Shown one piece after another: positions 33,014 through 45,527 of a DNA stretch of 64,000 bases (positions within the stretch are counted from its first letter, which is position 1; every line of letters begins with the position of its first letter). The stretch comes from Leptobrachium leishanense (lineage: Eukaryota; Chordata; Amphibia; Anura; Megophryidae): NCBI GenBank assembly GCA_009667805.1, contig CM019064.1, positions 387,438,049 through 387,502,048 on the forward strand, read 5' to 3'. The notes under the pieces were generated by a model. It was not told where the DNA came from. It was given only the letters and a program-made list of their open reading frames with translations, and searched no databases. The translations under genes and the position numbers were made by a program.

Positions 33014-33948
33014 TTAGTGTTCAGTATGTAATCTAGCCCGTATTTTTAAAATAAATTTTCTATCCTTTTTGTGTTTTTGAGGCAGCAAAATATCTTTTGA
33101 ATTTTGGTATTATTCTTATGTTATTTTATTTCAACAAAACTATCCCGGAAGCTAAATTACAGAAGAATATGTGATAATAATATTATAGATTAAATGGCAA
33201 ATATTGATTGTGGGTTTTAATAAGTGATGTAGGGACATCTCAATGAGAGTAGGATGTTTAAAAAAAAACATAAAAATTGGTTAGATTCAATAACAGAGGG
33301 GTACATAATGCCAGGATTCTTTCCTAAGCTCTTAGCATCCCTCTCTTTCTGTGCTAGACTGGAAACATGTTGATTTATCAAGGTTACAGTAATGTAGGGG
33401 ATTTTCATTTACAATATCTCAGCACAGACGTTAAGATGTTATCGTCTCTGTTCAGCTTTGTCATTTTTCAGACAAGTAATTTTGGTCTGATTTTTTTTAA
33501 TGACAATTTACAGGTAATACAAACATCATAATTTTATGCTGACTCTATTCTGTGTTATGGCAGATCAAGAATCCAGAGGTTATATGAATATATGAAACAT
33601 GTATCACAATAAGGATTTCTGGAAAAAACACTCTATTGAACAAACCCATGTCGATTTGTATTTTAAAACCGTTTTCCTTTTTTTCTTGACTTTGTAATGT
33701 TCTGAAATTAACCATGCATTATGAGTATAAATCTCACATTTTAATAACTTAAAAAATAATGGTTAAATTATCTTTGTTTTGCAGTTTTGTTATTTCAATA
33801 TACGGTGTTCTAAAACTGTTTAAGATACTAAGTAACAGGATTATTTTATAATTATTTATAGTCATGATTGTGTGTTATTAAGATCATGTTATGTGGATGT
33901 TGCTATGTAGTGGGTTGTCACTTTCTATGTATACTGTTTATTCACCCA

Positions 33949-33954
33949 AATAAA
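33949..33954 (+). terminator. Candidate distal polyadenylation signal of keratin gene 1
   Basis: AATAAA in a stretch conserved with gene 2 (60837-60842), close to the end of the duplicated block. No AATAAA is obvious in the first ~500 bp after the stop at 31432, so a long 3' UTR is possible. A weaker signal nearer the stop cannot be excluded. Confidence 0.4.
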
Positions 33955-34879
33955 ATAATGATGTTACACGCAGATTGCTGTTCTTCTGTACTTTAAATCG
34001 GTGGTAATTCTTGCTATCTCTAATGTAGGTGTTTAAGTAAATTATATTTGTTTCACTCATAAAAGCATATTAAAAATTGATATTACATTTTCTGTTACTA
34101 TTGGCACATCAATGAGTATTGGACTGGATTCAATGAGAACACTTTGGCTCTGAAGGTTCTTTGTAGTGAAAGCATTGGATCACTCTTCTACCATGATCTC
34201 TACACAAATAATTTAAGGCGCTGTTGGGTTTCCAAGTCACACAACTACTCTCCTTAACCCCTGTAATACCAAACATTTTTGTTAAAACAAATGTTATCAT
34301 CACGTTTATTTGAAACATGGGTTGTGAAGTTTACAATTAAATATAGGGTAAAATAGATATTTTGTACAGAAATTATTATTCTGAGCTAGTTAAAAAAAAT
34401 TAAATAATGTTAATTTGCTCATTTTTACATTTTCATGTATTCGTTTATCCTTTACAGAAATATTATTGAAATGTAAGATTCTGAGCTCTAGATGGTATAC
34501 TTTATCTTACTCAATTTCAAACGGAGTCTATATTATTATTATACAGGTAGAAATGTCCTTTGTGTTAGATAGAATTACTGTGATAAATATAAATAATAAA
34601 AATGGTCAGATCTTCTGCTTATGGAGATTTATAGTGATCATAACGAGATTATTAGTAATGCTGCTTCCAAATAATATCGATAGAATATAAAAATAATATC
34701 TGTATGTGACATCATGCTTGTATTTGGAAATTACAGTAACACCTTGTATCTGTACTGAACAGGGATTATCAGTCATTATAACTCCCTGAATCATATTCCT
34801 GTACAGCAATGAGTGACCCCAGAGCTCTTTCTGTATTCTTCCCATTCTCTGGGAGCTGTAATGCAGCAGTAATCAATAT

Positions 34880-36579
34880 TAGACTTGTGCACAGCACAAA
34901 ATTTCGTTTTGAACTAATGGATTAGTACTAAAATGCAATTTATTTAGTTGCTAAAGAAATTCGTTTTCAGTTCTTTAGTATGAAAACTAATTTTGTTCAT
35001 CTGAAAACCAGTGGATACAATTACTATTGTAGTGGCTCCTCAGAGGGCTGAGATTGCTGCTTGTTACAGTATCTCTCACTCTCAGCACAATGTGTCAGGC
35101 AAAGCTGTTATAGTAACTGACTGCTGCTCATCACAGCGCTCAGAGTTTCAGTAAAACTAGTAAATAATATTTTTATATATAAGAGGTTATAACAATATTA
35201 TTTCCTTGTTTTACTGAAACTGAGCCCTGTTACAGTCAGTTACTGTAACAGCTGAGCCTGATACATTGTACTGAGAGATAATATAACAAGCAGCTGATCT
35301 CAGCGCTCACAGCCACTGGATTTAAAGGGCTAAAAATAAGGCTCCTCTCTGTATAATGTATAGAACATCCTCCTGCATTAATACCCCTCTCTGTATAATG
35401 TATGCAACATCCACCTGTATTAATTAATACCCCTCTCTGTATAATGTATAGAACATCCTCCTGAATTAATGTCCCTCTATGTATAGAACAATCCTCCTCA
35501 ATTTATACATTTCTCTATATAATGTATATAACCTCCTCCTGCATTAATACCCCTCTCTGTATAATGTATAGAACATCCTCCTGCATTCATTAATTCCCCT
35601 CTCTGTATAGAACATCCTACTCAGTAGGACCTACTGCATTGGCATGTGGAGGGTGCAGAACTTCGGAATGCAATGCTTATCCAGCACAGGAGAGGGAACT
35701 TTTACTTAAACTTTGCATCTCTGTGGGGGAGAGAGACAGGAATATAAAAGCAGGGAAGAGGGCAAATATTAACATAAATCGGTCTGAAAGCTCAGAGAAG
35801 AGATGTCTAGTGCAAATTTATTTTTATAATAAAATTAAGCACTTTAAATCCAGGGAAACCATTCAAATAAATCACACTGACAGCTCATAATAACAGAGTA
35901 ACTGTGAGTTGGATACTAAATGTATCAGACGTAAAAAAAAAACTTTATAACAAGCAGCACTGGGAGAGGAGAGGGACTTTCTATAAAATGTGTATTATAG
36001 ATGAGGAAAGGGGGATAGTGCTCCTGGATAATATAAAATGTATCAGACCTAAGCCAGTATTATGCAGAGCGGGAGGGGAGATAACACACATTTTATGAAG
36101 TCCCTCTCTTCTCCCAGTGCTGCTTGTTATAAAGGATATTTTACTATCCAGCCCTCCTCTGTCATTAGCTTTCAGTGTGATTTATTTGAATGTTTTCCTT
36201 CTCCAGCTGCTTTTATCATCTTGTCTGCCTCGTAGACATGCAAGGGTTAAGTAAAGGTTTCCTCTCCTGTGCTGGCTGTATGTGCTGCGAGTGAGTATTC
36301 TGGAGCTCTATCACTGTCAGATTTTCGGGTAGGGGTCGGGAAGGATTACGCATACAAATCTTTTCTGTAGCTTTGCGATGTTGCGCTCTTCATTGCTGGT
36401 CTCCTTCACTCATCAATGTAATATCACAAAAAGGACAAACTAAAATGTAGTGCATTTTATTTTAGTTTCTTTCGTTTTTTTGTACTGAGCAGTTTCGTAT
36501 CTCTTGAGTCATTCTAAAACTAAATTATCCCAAAATTTGGACTAAATCGTTTTAGTACTAAAACAAATGCACATGTCTA
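34880..36579. mobile_element. Non-autonomous hAT-type element between the keratin genes
   Basis: Ends tagacttgtgcac and gcacatgtcta (inverted), flanked by 8-bp repeats atcaatat (34872-34879) and atctatat (36580-36587), 7 of 8 identical; 8 bp is the hAT signature. The interior has no transposase. It contains a minisatellite (35340-35630) and inverted repeats, for example aagcagcactgggagaggag (35954-35973) with its complement near 36100-36125. The preceding stretch 34021-34879 shows no gene. Confidence 0.65.
35340..35630 (+). repeat. Minisatellite inside the hAT-type element
   Basis: About six variable units of 40-60 bp with the core cctctctgtataatgtatag followed by aacatcctcctgcattaat. Units differ by short deletions. 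Confidence 0.7.
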
Positions 36580-36595
36580 ATCTATATGTACCTTT

Positions 36596-37332
36596 TGTTA
36601 CAGTGAAGTTTATGGCTGCTATTTGCAGATGGGTTTATGTCTCTCCAGGGTGCTTGGAGAGACATAAGGCAAAGGATTTTGTTTCTCCACAGTGCACACA
36701 TTAATCTTGCTTTAAAAATGTGTGTGTAACCAAAGCTCTCTCTACCTGTGTGCCCACATCCTCCTTGGCACCCTTGCAGACACTATACATGCCTACTGTG
36801 CCTGTTGGAGAAGTGTGAATGCTGGCCTCCTGCCAAGAGATCATGGACAAATTTGGCAAAGCCAATTCTCAAGGCAAATGGGCATAAGGGACACCTAAGG
36901 GGTAATGAGTTAAATGTATCTTGAAGCTGTTAGTATTTTAGGAGCTAGTTTGTGGTAGAGATACAATGTAGACGTATAGTTCTAGATATAGATATAGATT
37001 GATCTGATGCATTCTGTTTGCTAATCCTTTGTAGTGTGTACTAAGTAGGTTTCAGTTTCTAATAAAGAAATTCAACCTCCCCCCATATAGACAATGTATT
37101 CTGCTGATTGTGTTATGTTACCTCCCCCTTTTGGTTCCTCATATAATAGACCGCATTTCTCCATTAAATATATTCATTGATTTTTCCATTAAATACATGC
37201 ATTAAGCTGTGTCTGATGTTTGGGGAGAGATACTTAGAAATATAGCACTCCCTCAAGTTCTGGCTGAGGGTTATGAGAAAGAAAGCTGCTGCGGATCAGC
37301 TTGGCTGGAGAGAAGGGACGGACGCTGTAACA
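36596..37332 (+). repeat. Candidate solo LTR (737 bp)
   Basis: Bounded by the perfect 8-bp inverted repeat TGTTACAG ... CTGTAACA. A TATA-like catataata (about 37139-37147) and ATTAAA/AATAAA-type signals lie in the right half, which suits plus-strand U3-R-U5 order. No second copy and no convincing target duplication, so the call is tentative. 37333-38120 holds no gene that can be recognised. Confidence 0.45.
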
Positions 37333-38134
37333 GTTTTGGGTCTGGTCCACAAGACAGAGACCAGTAAACCCCAGTTGCTGTTACAGTGTGAAAATTGTCT
37401 TTTGCTATGCCCAATCAGTGTTTTTCAAAGCATTACAATACAAAATTGAGAACTAGATTTTGGGTGTGATGGGGTTAAAGCACATCTTTGGGAACAGCAG
37501 TCATCAAATGAAAATAGAGGCAAATGCACGTTTTACTGGTTAGACCCAACTGTAATAGTAAAAAGCATTTGACAACGCAATGAAGACACTTAATACTGTG
37601 ATCACTCTTATGTGACTTAAAGTGCACCAATCGTGCCCAAAACAACTTTAGCGCATTTGAAAGATCTCCCAAATCTGCCAATACATTGTGTTAGCCAAAC
37701 TGCTGACAGATGAATAGTTTAAAAAAAAAGAAAAAGAAATCTCCCTGAGCTTCCTGTTTCCTCTCAAAGCTGGCATGCTGCATGACTTGTTTCCCTGAGG
37801 AGTGATTTATGGCTCTCACAGCAGAAGACACTCCCCCTCTCACAGCTGCTTCGGAACTAAAAATCAATACAGTGCATTTGCAAATGACTAACAGATCTTC
37901 TGAACAGATAGGAATTCTGGGTCCTTAAAACCAGAGGTCTGACCTCAAAGAAGTCAGACCACCGTGGGACCCTGGCCAGAGACTAAAGAATAGGGAGGGA
38001 AGGGGGTTAGATGACCATGATGTACAGGGTATGTCGCTGGCCCTTAAGTGACCATTATCTCAGGATATACCCTGTACGTCATTGGTCGTTATGGGTTTAA
38101 TCTTCAACAAAATATAGATTAAAAAATCTTTATA

Positions 38135-40065
38135 GGGGTGACCGGAAGTCGAGCTGAGCGGCTGCAATTCTGAAGAGCTCCTCTGCTGATGTTTAATATT
38201 TGATGATTTTTGGGACTTTTCGGCTGAAATTTCCGCTCTCACTCGCTTCCTGACGGTGGGCACTTACCTGTGGTCCTGCAATTGGGAGATCCCCGTGACG
38301 TGCTATACCCTGGACTGACCTGGGCCTGTCTGGACCTGTGCGGCCCAGCCTCGGTGGCCATTTTCTTTGCCTGTGAGCCCCTCGTGCTGATCCCTCGTGT
38401 ATTCTGCGTCGTTTGGTCCTGTGTGCCCGGCTCGTGGGTGAGGGCGGGTTCACGTGCCCTGGCCTTTGCAGGTGTTTCGAGGTGGCCTGATATGCCTGAC
38501 CCTTCAGCGGGGACTACTGTGGCTGCGCCCTCATGCCTGGATGCGGAGCTTGGGTCACTTCTGGAGTCTCCCTTTCCCCACCGGAGGCCTGATGACGCCT
38601 CACTCCCGCTGATGAGGGGAGCTCTGGTGGACCTGCTAGCTGAGTTCCGGGAGGTATGGCGTGCCTCCCTTCGGGAAGCGGGATGGGCGAGTGCCATGAG
38701 CGGCCAAGATGAGTGTGGACGGGGATCCAGAGACCCAAGTGGAGTTGCCCCTTCTGTGGCTGCTCCTACTGCCGTGGAGCTTTCCTGTTCCCCGGTGGTT
38801 TTATTTGGGCCGGCAGCTGAGAACCGGTCCCTCAGTAGCTGTGTGAAGCCTCCTGGTTCCTTGCCCTCTCCTGCGGATCTGGAGCTGAATGGTGGCTGCA
38901 GTGTGCTCCAGGTTGCTGAGACGCGTGGAGGCTGGTTTGCACCCGAAGATGTTGTGGCTTCGGTGAAGGTCTTGTCCCGCACCGGAGACCCCTACCACGA
39001 TGTGAAGACCTCCCAAGATGTCTTGGCGCCTCTCCTGCTGTGCCGGCCGCTCGCTGTCTCAGGGACTCTGATGGCTTCTATGTCCCTGGACTCTGGAGCG
39101 CATGGTGATGTCCGTGACCTGCTGGAGGTGCTCGTCCTCCTACGGGACGCATTGCCGGCATTGGCTGCAGCCTTGTTCTTGGATGCGGGCTGAAGTGCGC
39201 CCTTCATCGATGTCTCCTACTCCAGAGTATTACCCCGATGTTGATAACACCCCCAACTTGATCAGTACACCCCCTCTCTGATGATCTGAGGTACTTTGGG
39301 GACACGTTAGTTTTTTCTTGCTGCCCTTTTACTGTTTTTAATAATTTTTCAGCTGATGGAGATTTGCTCAACCACTTTAGTCCACACTGCTCCCCCCTTA
39401 TTGCTGTGTTTCTCCTGCCCCCCCTCATACTGTTATATCTCCCTAGCACCTCTTCCCTGTGAATTAGTCGGAGACCCCCCCACCACCACCCCAATACCGA
39501 TGACATTTGAGACTTTTGGTTCTTTACCGACACTTACCCCACCAGCGATGGTGTCCCCTTCCCCCACCCACCCCTTTTTTTTTTTCTTGGCATTTTTCGG
39601 GCTGCTCCGAGGTGTGCCACTATGGTACCTACCATGGCTCTGGTTGCTATACTTGGCCCTCGGGCTCCTGGGCCTTGTGACAATATCCTTCCACGGCCTC
39701 CTTTGGGACTGAGCCGGGAACGTCACGATCTTGGCCTTTGCCCATCTCCCACACCCAACTATGGAATTTTTTTTTTCTGTTACCCCCCCCGCACCATTGT
39801 TGGTGTGGGGTCGGTATAGTTCACCTCCCCTCTCCCACGGTTTGTTATTTTTCTGTTATCAGATGTACTACTTTGAGGCAGACCTATATATTTTTTTTGC
39901 CTCGATGATGCAATGTTTCTTGCTAACACGATAATATTTAATTTCTATTTAGATGAAACCCCCCAAATTGGGGATGTTTATTGTTTCTCCTCTGATGTAC
40001 TTACGCTGTTTATGTACTGGCTGTGTTATTGCTGACCCTTTTTCAAAATAAAAGATTTGAATATA
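38135..40065 (+). mobile_element. L1-type retrotransposon deletion derivative with 14-bp target duplication
   Basis: aaaaaatctttata flanks it at 38121-38134 and 40066-40079. The 3' end has AATAAA and a short A-tail (aaaataaaagatttgaatat), as in L1 elements. The first kilobase is GC-rich, and the rest resembles an L1 3' UTR. No reverse transcriptase is present, so it was mobilised in trans or has lost its centre. The insertion separates sequences that are contiguous in copy 1 (about 18930). Confidence 0.65.
38270..39193 (+). CDS. 307-residue ORF in the L1-type element, function unknown
   Basis: Open from 38270 to 39193 in GC-rich sequence inside the L1-type element. Midway (residues about 105-150) are RRPDDASLPLMRGALVDLLAEFREVW and similar residues, vaguely like the N-terminal part of L1 ORF1 proteins; no coiled coil or RNA-binding motif was recognised. 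The native start could be a later ATG (MPDPSAG, residue 75). A 247-codon ORF on the opposite strand overlaps it, which warns that high GC may keep both frames open by chance. Confidence 0.35.
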   Translation: MVLQLGDPRDVLYPGLTWACLDLCGPASVAIFFACEPLVLIPRVFCVVWSCVPGSWVRAGSRALAFAGVSRWPDMPDPSAGTTVAAPSCLDAELGSLLESPFPHRRPDDASLPLMRGALVDLLAEFREVWRASLREAGWASAMSGQDECGRGSRDPSGVAPSVAAPTAVELSCSPVVLFGPAAENRSLSSCVKPPGSLPSPADLELNGGCSVLQVAETRGGWFAPEDVVASVKVLSRTGDPYHDVKTSQDVLAPLLLCRPLAVSGTLMASMSLDSGAHGDVRDLLEVLVLLRDALPALAAALFLDAG

Positions 40066-40174
40066 AAAAAATCTTTATAACAGAGATAGTGTATGATGGA
40101 TACATGAATGTTTACTAAATATCTTTGCTATATGCAACTTCCAGGTAAAACCAAATTAGAAATGACATAGGTAG

Positions 40175-41230
40175 TTAACCCCTAAACCCTTTCACTGCTG
40201 AAGACGTGTGGGGCACGTCCTCATTGATGCACGTTACATGCTGAGGACGTGCCCCACACGTCATCAGCTGTGCGGGACCCCCGGCGGAGATACTCACCTC
40301 TCTGTCTGGGGTCCCACAGCGTTCTGACTTCAGCGTCCTCAGACGCGCGATGACGCGATGACGTCATTTCCAGGCGACCCCCCGGCAATGCCGGGAGATA
40401 GCCTGGAAGGGAGGGGGGGATCCGTTCGGATCCCTCTCCCTCCCGATCGGGAAGGAGCAGCGCTAAAAGCCAGGCACCGCTCAAAAGGGGAGAGTCTCCC
40501 CTTTTAAGCGGTGCCTGACTTTAACCCCTCAAGTGCTAGGTTGCACTTCAGCGCCTTGCGGCGCCGAAGTGCAGCCTATCTCCGGTGGGGGCCGCCATCT
40601 TGGATGGCGGCTCCACCCCCGGTTCTCCCCTCGCTGCCTGACGTCATCACGCATAGCGTGATGACATCAGATAGCCGGGGAACCCCTAGCTGCCGGGGAT
40701 TTCCCAAGGAATTCCCCTGGTGGAGATAGGGGGTTCTTGTGAACCCCGATATCTCCAAAACCGTGGCAGTTAGTGGGTCATGGAGGGTGTCATTTGACAG
40801 GCCTGAGCATGGCCTTTCGAATGATATCCAACATGACTAGATAAAAAGTAAAAACAATAATAAAATTAATAAAAAATATAATAATGAAAATAATAAATAA
40901 ATTAAAAAAAAAAACATGTTTTTTTTGTGTGTTGTTTTTATTAATGCAGCGATATTGTTCACATTTCAATTATAATGTGAACAATGATGCTGCACTAATG
41001 ATTTTTTTCTATGGGGTGCGTTTTCTAAAAATCACGTAATTCCCCCCACAAAATGTAACAAGTCCCCATTTCTAATTTTTGTACAAGCGCACCCCATAGA
41101 AGACATAACCGCAAACGCTCATGTGCTAAAATGTGAAAAAAAACACTTTACACACTGCAGATGATTAAAAATTCTATTTTTATTGTATTTTTTGTTATAA
41201 TATACAGGCAGGACATGACGTTCAGGCAGG
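40175..41230. mobile_element. TTAA-flanked (piggyBac-type) non-autonomous element, one end seen
   Basis: Starts TTAAcccctaaaccctttca at 40175 and opens with a 21-bp-arm hairpin (gacgtgtggggcacgtcctca with its complement, 40203-40263). Its left end resembles the right end of the element at 43628-45527 in reverse. Copy 1 lacks this stretch. The right border, where copy-1-like sequence resumes, is approximate. Non-coding. Confidence 0.45.
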
Positions 41231-41389
41231 ACATGAATTCAAGCAAGGGTGCAGTGCAAGCATTTAGTTATTTCTTGTGATTTAATATGTGAATTTTGTA
41301 CTACCAATTTTTTCATGGTGTGAACTTTTGTTCCTTCCCACATGGAAGTTGCTTTCAATTCCATAAAATTTTCATTTTTCATTTTAATT

Positions 41390-41470
41390 TTAACCCCTTA
41401 CGAACCAGTGACATAACTGTTCCGTCATAAATGCATTGACTTTAAAGACCCTTGGTCCTTAAGGGGTTAA
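41390..41470. mobile_element. 81-bp TTAA-flanked MITE
   Basis: TTAAccccttacgaacc at the left and ggtccttaaggggTTAA at the right are inverted, with TTAA at both ends as in piggyBac-type elements. It lies within sequence otherwise shared with copy 1. Flanking 41471-42480 has no recognisable gene; the microsatellite-like (aatc)n near 41620-41635 is shared with 19500-19520. Confidence 0.6.
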
Positions 41471-42489
41471 AGTAGTAACAGTTGTTCCGTTTCTGCACCG
41501 TTAAACTATCACTTACTCACAAGTCAACATCATAAACTATCAATCGTAGCAGGTAAATCATATTATGAGTTACAAATTATGCACAGGAACTTGCACCATG
41601 ATTCTAGACCTACTAGCAATCAATCAATCAATCATAAATCTCACTCAATGAGTTTATTGCCTGACAAAGAATAAAGTATAAAACCAGTAAAATCAGGGTG
41701 ATTTACATAGATGCGAAACAAAACATACCTCCGCTTTTGTTATGCACATACCACCACAGTACATGATGGAATTGGCCACCGTTTTCTGTTAGGCTTGTTC
41801 TTCATGTTGTGGATAATGAGACTCAATATAGCATCACCAATGTTTAGAGTCTCATTCCTAATGTTATCTTCTAAGGCATCAGACATATGGGATTGATATA
41901 GTATGCAGAGTGGGAACAGAGCTTCCAAAACACTAATAAATGGTGTCTATAGTAAATGTAATCAAACAATAAAGATGTTACATAAAGATGGAGCTGATGA
42001 GGATCAAAACTGACTGAAACAGCAAACCTCAAAAGAAAATGGAAAAGCACATAGCATAGTGTTTGTGCATACATATAAAAAAGTGGGTACAGAGGACAAT
42101 TCCACTCACACTATGTGAGAACTACCAGCTCTCATCTGTTCACCTTACGGGTTATTAAAGGCCGCCCGTCTGCCCCAACGGTCCTTCTCATATAGATCAA
42201 ATCTGAAAAGACAACAGAGGAAATCCACATAGTGTAATCTGTTTACTTTAAGCTATGAGTATATTCCGTGGTGTCTCGCTCACCCATCCAAGAGTGTTGA
42301 CCTCACTCTAGTAATATTCACATGAAAAGTTGTTGAGGCACAATTTTTTTAGAAAATCCTTTTCCAGCTGGAACCAAGTGTATCTTTCGATGTGTAGGCG
42401 ATAGCAATGTATCCAAAGCATCAATGGAATAAAACAGGATTTATTGTTAAAACAGCAATGAAAATAACAAATAGAGAACAATAAAAAAG

Positions 42490-42530
42490 GGAACAGATGC
42501 GCTTCACTCCACTCTGGCGCTTCATCAGTG
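42490..42530 (-). ncRNA. Degenerate hammerhead-like motif (Penelope-type remnant)
   Basis: On the minus strand CTGATGA (42528-42522) is followed by a potential stem II built from gcgcc/ggagt and then GAAG (in place of GAAA) with GCGC and ATC. The core is recognisable, but the GAAA box carries a substitution, so activity is unlikely. Upstream sequence on the same strand resembles Penelope-like 5' regions. Confidence 0.4.
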
Positions 42531-42904
42531 GTAAAAAAGTAATAGTTAATATTTAATTAGTTAATAGTTAATAATTGATATAGTATACGCGTTCCATCAG
42601 ATAGCCTCACAAAAAGAAGTCTGGGTTGGTAAGAGCAAGAGACCAGGGTGGAAAGCAGAATTACTCACTAGAGGACAGAACTCTGAGAAAAGAGGGCAAC
42701 CGCAGTGGCTGTTTGTCCGGAACTCTGCGTCGCAATGGCTGCCTGCCCGATTTCAAAGAAAAAAAGTGGTGAAATTGCGCAATTCCCATTAATACACTCT
42801 ACATAAATACAGCAAGCTTTAAATAAAAATCCTGAGTGTAAATACCAGTGCAGGGATACGCAATGCGCATTTCATGTAAGTGCAGATATTGCAGTACAAA
42901 CATT

Positions 42905-42990
42905 TTTTTTGAGAAAGTATTTTACCAGGAAGGATACATTGAGATTTCTCTAATTTTCAAGTATGTCCTGGGTGGCGAGTATGTACCGTT
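42905..42990 (-). mobile_element. LINE 3'-tail fragment
   Basis: gagaaagtattttaccagga and the following ~60 bp match the LINE 3' end at 17443. It then continues into a different sequence (gcgagtatgtaccgttaggt) and is thus a short or composite copy, possibly a SINE tail. 42990-43627 has no gene. Confidence 0.5.
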
Positions 42991-43627
42991 AGGTGTCTTG
43001 CCCAAGGACACTTACTGGAGAGGTGCTTGTCGGGACTGAACCCATGACTCCACAGGCTCTCTCCACACAGAGCAGTGACATTACCTCTACTTCACCCAGC
43101 CGGTACATTGCACATTTAATGTAAAATTGCAAACTGTACTTTACGGAGGCTGTGTGTTCTTAATGTAAGATAGCGTATTTTACAGTAGTGGAATTGTGAG
43201 TAATTTGTTCACTCTATAAAACCAATTTTACAGTGGGGACATTGTGAGTTATGGTTGACTTTATTGGTGTGACATAGCCTTACCAATACAGTCATCTCTT
43301 AACTCACAGTATCTCAACTGTAAAATCTGCAATTTTACAGTAAAATAATAATTTTTACATTAAACACTCAAGTTTTTAACAAAATTCATTTTTATATATA
43401 AAGCTCATTAAAACATTATATAAAAAGATTTATAGTAAAAAATGAATTTTATATAAAAAACATTTTACAGTAAAACACAATTTTTTCAAATAATAGCATG
43501 TTATATAATTTTTTTTACTGAAAACACTCCATTTTGCATACAAAATGTAACTCACAATGTCCGTACAATAAAGCATGCACTTTAACCTGTAACTCGCAAT
43601 GTGTCAACTGTAAAAACAATACATTAT

Positions 43628-45527
43628 TTAACGCCTTCACTGCTGAGCCATTTTCCTTCTGTGTGCTGAGCTCATTTTGACCGTTTCGTGTTCATTATGT
43701 TTAAACGCGATTTGAAGTCATATTTTATTGTAGGACACAGACAAATTATATATCCTTATTTATAGCAAACTCGGCACATTCATAATATATCATTATTATA
43801 TGTATACGCCATTTCCTGCCAGAATGTTTTAACAAAAAAAAATATGTGAATTTCCATTCAGATTTCAATCATTTACATTGTGAAAAATTATTTTTTTCAC
43901 ATTTTATCATCCAAACCTTTGTGGTTATATATTCTATGGGACATTCTTGTTAAAAAAAATAGAAATAGGAACCTGTTACTGTATTTTTCTGCAAAAATAC
44001 GCAATTTTAACTAAAAGTTTTTCGCTTGTATTTTGGCGTATTATGTTTTGTGAATAAAACGACTATGGATAAAACACTGAACTTACTCGCGGAATGGGAA
44101 ATGAGAAGGTGAGTAACGGCAGTGGTATTGCTCATATTATATATCACAAATGGACAATGTCATTGCTTTGGAACAAAAGAAAAGAATAAAAAAAAAAATT
44201 ATATGTTTGTTTCTTTTCCATTTTACATGGCCATGTTTGGTATCGTTAGAAAGGCCAGTGTTTTAGGCTAGGGTCAGACGAGCGTGATTTCTACGGACTG
44301 TACGTCCATGCACACGGACGTACGTCAGTATGGAAGACGCAGTAGTGGCCACACAGTCCGTTTATTCACTGACGTATATTTTGACGGATGTAGGAGGGAA
44401 AATAAATTAAAAAGCAAAACCATTTTGTCCGTGAAAAATGCTGGAAGTATAAATGCAGTCCGTCTGACCACGTTCCATCACTCACACACAAAGCTATGCA
44501 GACGTTGCGGACGCAGCGCACTTTGTGCGGCCGTTCTAGGAGTTGTACGTTCTTACCTGCCTTGCGTCCGTGGGCCGCGGCCGTTGTGCGTCCGCAGTTC
44601 AGTGCGGACGTACTTCATGTGTCGGGCTCCAATGGGCTTTCTGTCATGCTATCACAGACGTACTTTTAGGCGCAATCACAGACGTGAACACTACTCTCGT
44701 TTGACCCCAGCCTTAGATGGACCAATGCAAAAAACAGTTTGCTCCATCACCTCCACTTTCGATCTCGGCTTGGGATATGAGAAGGTGAGTTAGAGCAGTG
44801 GCATTGTTTGCTTTACAAGTAAAGGCACATAATACCACCATCTTAGAAAAGAGAGAGAAAAAAAGGTAAAATTTTGCATTTAATATTTTTTTGTCACTTG
44901 ATCTGGTGCGGTGTAAACATCAGACGGGCCGGGTTCTCAAGTGCCCCCTACCCTTAGGTTTTCGATGCGTAGTAATGCATTGTACCATCGCCTTCAAACT
45001 TGGTGCATCATCGGAAATGAGAAGGTGATTTAGTGCAGCATCATTGTTCATTTTAGAATTAAAAAGTGAACAATAGTGCTGCATTATAAAAAAAGGAAAA
45101 AGGAGAATACAACATCAAGCATTGCCCTCTAACTACCATGGCGACACGGGGTCCAAAGGAACCCCTATCTCCAGCATAGGGATTTCCATAGGGAACTTCG
45201 TGAGTATCTTGTGGGGAATTCCCTTTTTGGCATCATTGTGGCATATTTTTGTACCTCTTACCGATGGGGAGATACAGGTGGATCCCCTCCCCTTCAAGCA
45301 CTCTCCCGGCTCTGCCGAGGGGCACCTGAAAATGACATCAGTGCGTCAGGTGGGTACCAAAAGGACAGTCTGATGTCAAGGAAGTCTGTCCGCCTGGGGA
45401 CTATGATTTGAGTGTCTGGGTCTCCACCTTCGCTGTGGAGACCCCGTGCCATGTGGAGGACGTCTTTTGCATTTTGCGAGGAATCTCCAGGACGTCCCCC
45501 ACAAATTATCTGCAGTGAAGTGATTAA
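43628..45527. mobile_element. TTAA-flanked (piggyBac-type) non-autonomous element, 1.9 kb
   Basis: Ends TTAAcgccttcactgctgag (43628-43647) and the inverted ctgcagtgaagtgaTTAA (45510-45527). Related starts lie at 40175, 56048 and 22127. The interior is non-coding and is broken by a Harbinger-type MITE at 44266-44712. The surrounding sequence (43560-43627 and 45528-45620) reads as one interrupted repeat. Confidence 0.6.
44266..44712. mobile_element. Harbinger-type MITE nested in the TTAA element
   Basis: Ends ggctagggtcagacgagcgtg and actctcgtttgaccccagcc are inverted repeats, flanked by TTA at 44263-44265 and 44713-44715, the TWA target of PIF/Harbinger. The 447-bp interior is rich in GACGTAC palindromes. 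The 169-codon ORF across it is spurious. Confidence 0.75.

Larger units (their letters stand above)
18876..34020 (+). repeat. Segmental duplication, copy 1 (contains keratin gene 1)
   Basis: Sequence similarity to 38.10-60.90 kb begins at the block gtgtatgatggatacatgaa (18939-18958, matching 40089-40108). It continues through 19230-19600 (matching 41310-41700), 22395-22520 (matching 46835-46955) and 23320-33990 (matching 48640-60890), and ends near 34020. The copy is about 15.1 kb; copy 2 is longer because of insertions. Within 18876-22395 there is no gene; the blocks shared with copy 2 are probably ancestral flanking DNA. Confidence 0.8.

Noticed and set aside
35639..35890. 83-codon ORF in the hAT-type element
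   Set aside because: Partly mirrored by an inverted copy near 36100-36300; non-coding fold-back sequence.
38239..38982. 247-codon minus-strand ORF
   Set aside because: Lies antisense to the L1-type element's ORF in GC-rich sequence, where stop codons are scarce; no recognisable domain.
41740..41928. Minus-strand ORF as a possible Penelope-like endonuclease piece
   Set aside because: No GIY-YIG motif could be found, and the stretch is too short to support the call.
44284..44793. 169-codon plus-strand ORF
   Set aside because: Spans a MITE border and is rich in MITE palindromes; chance ORF.
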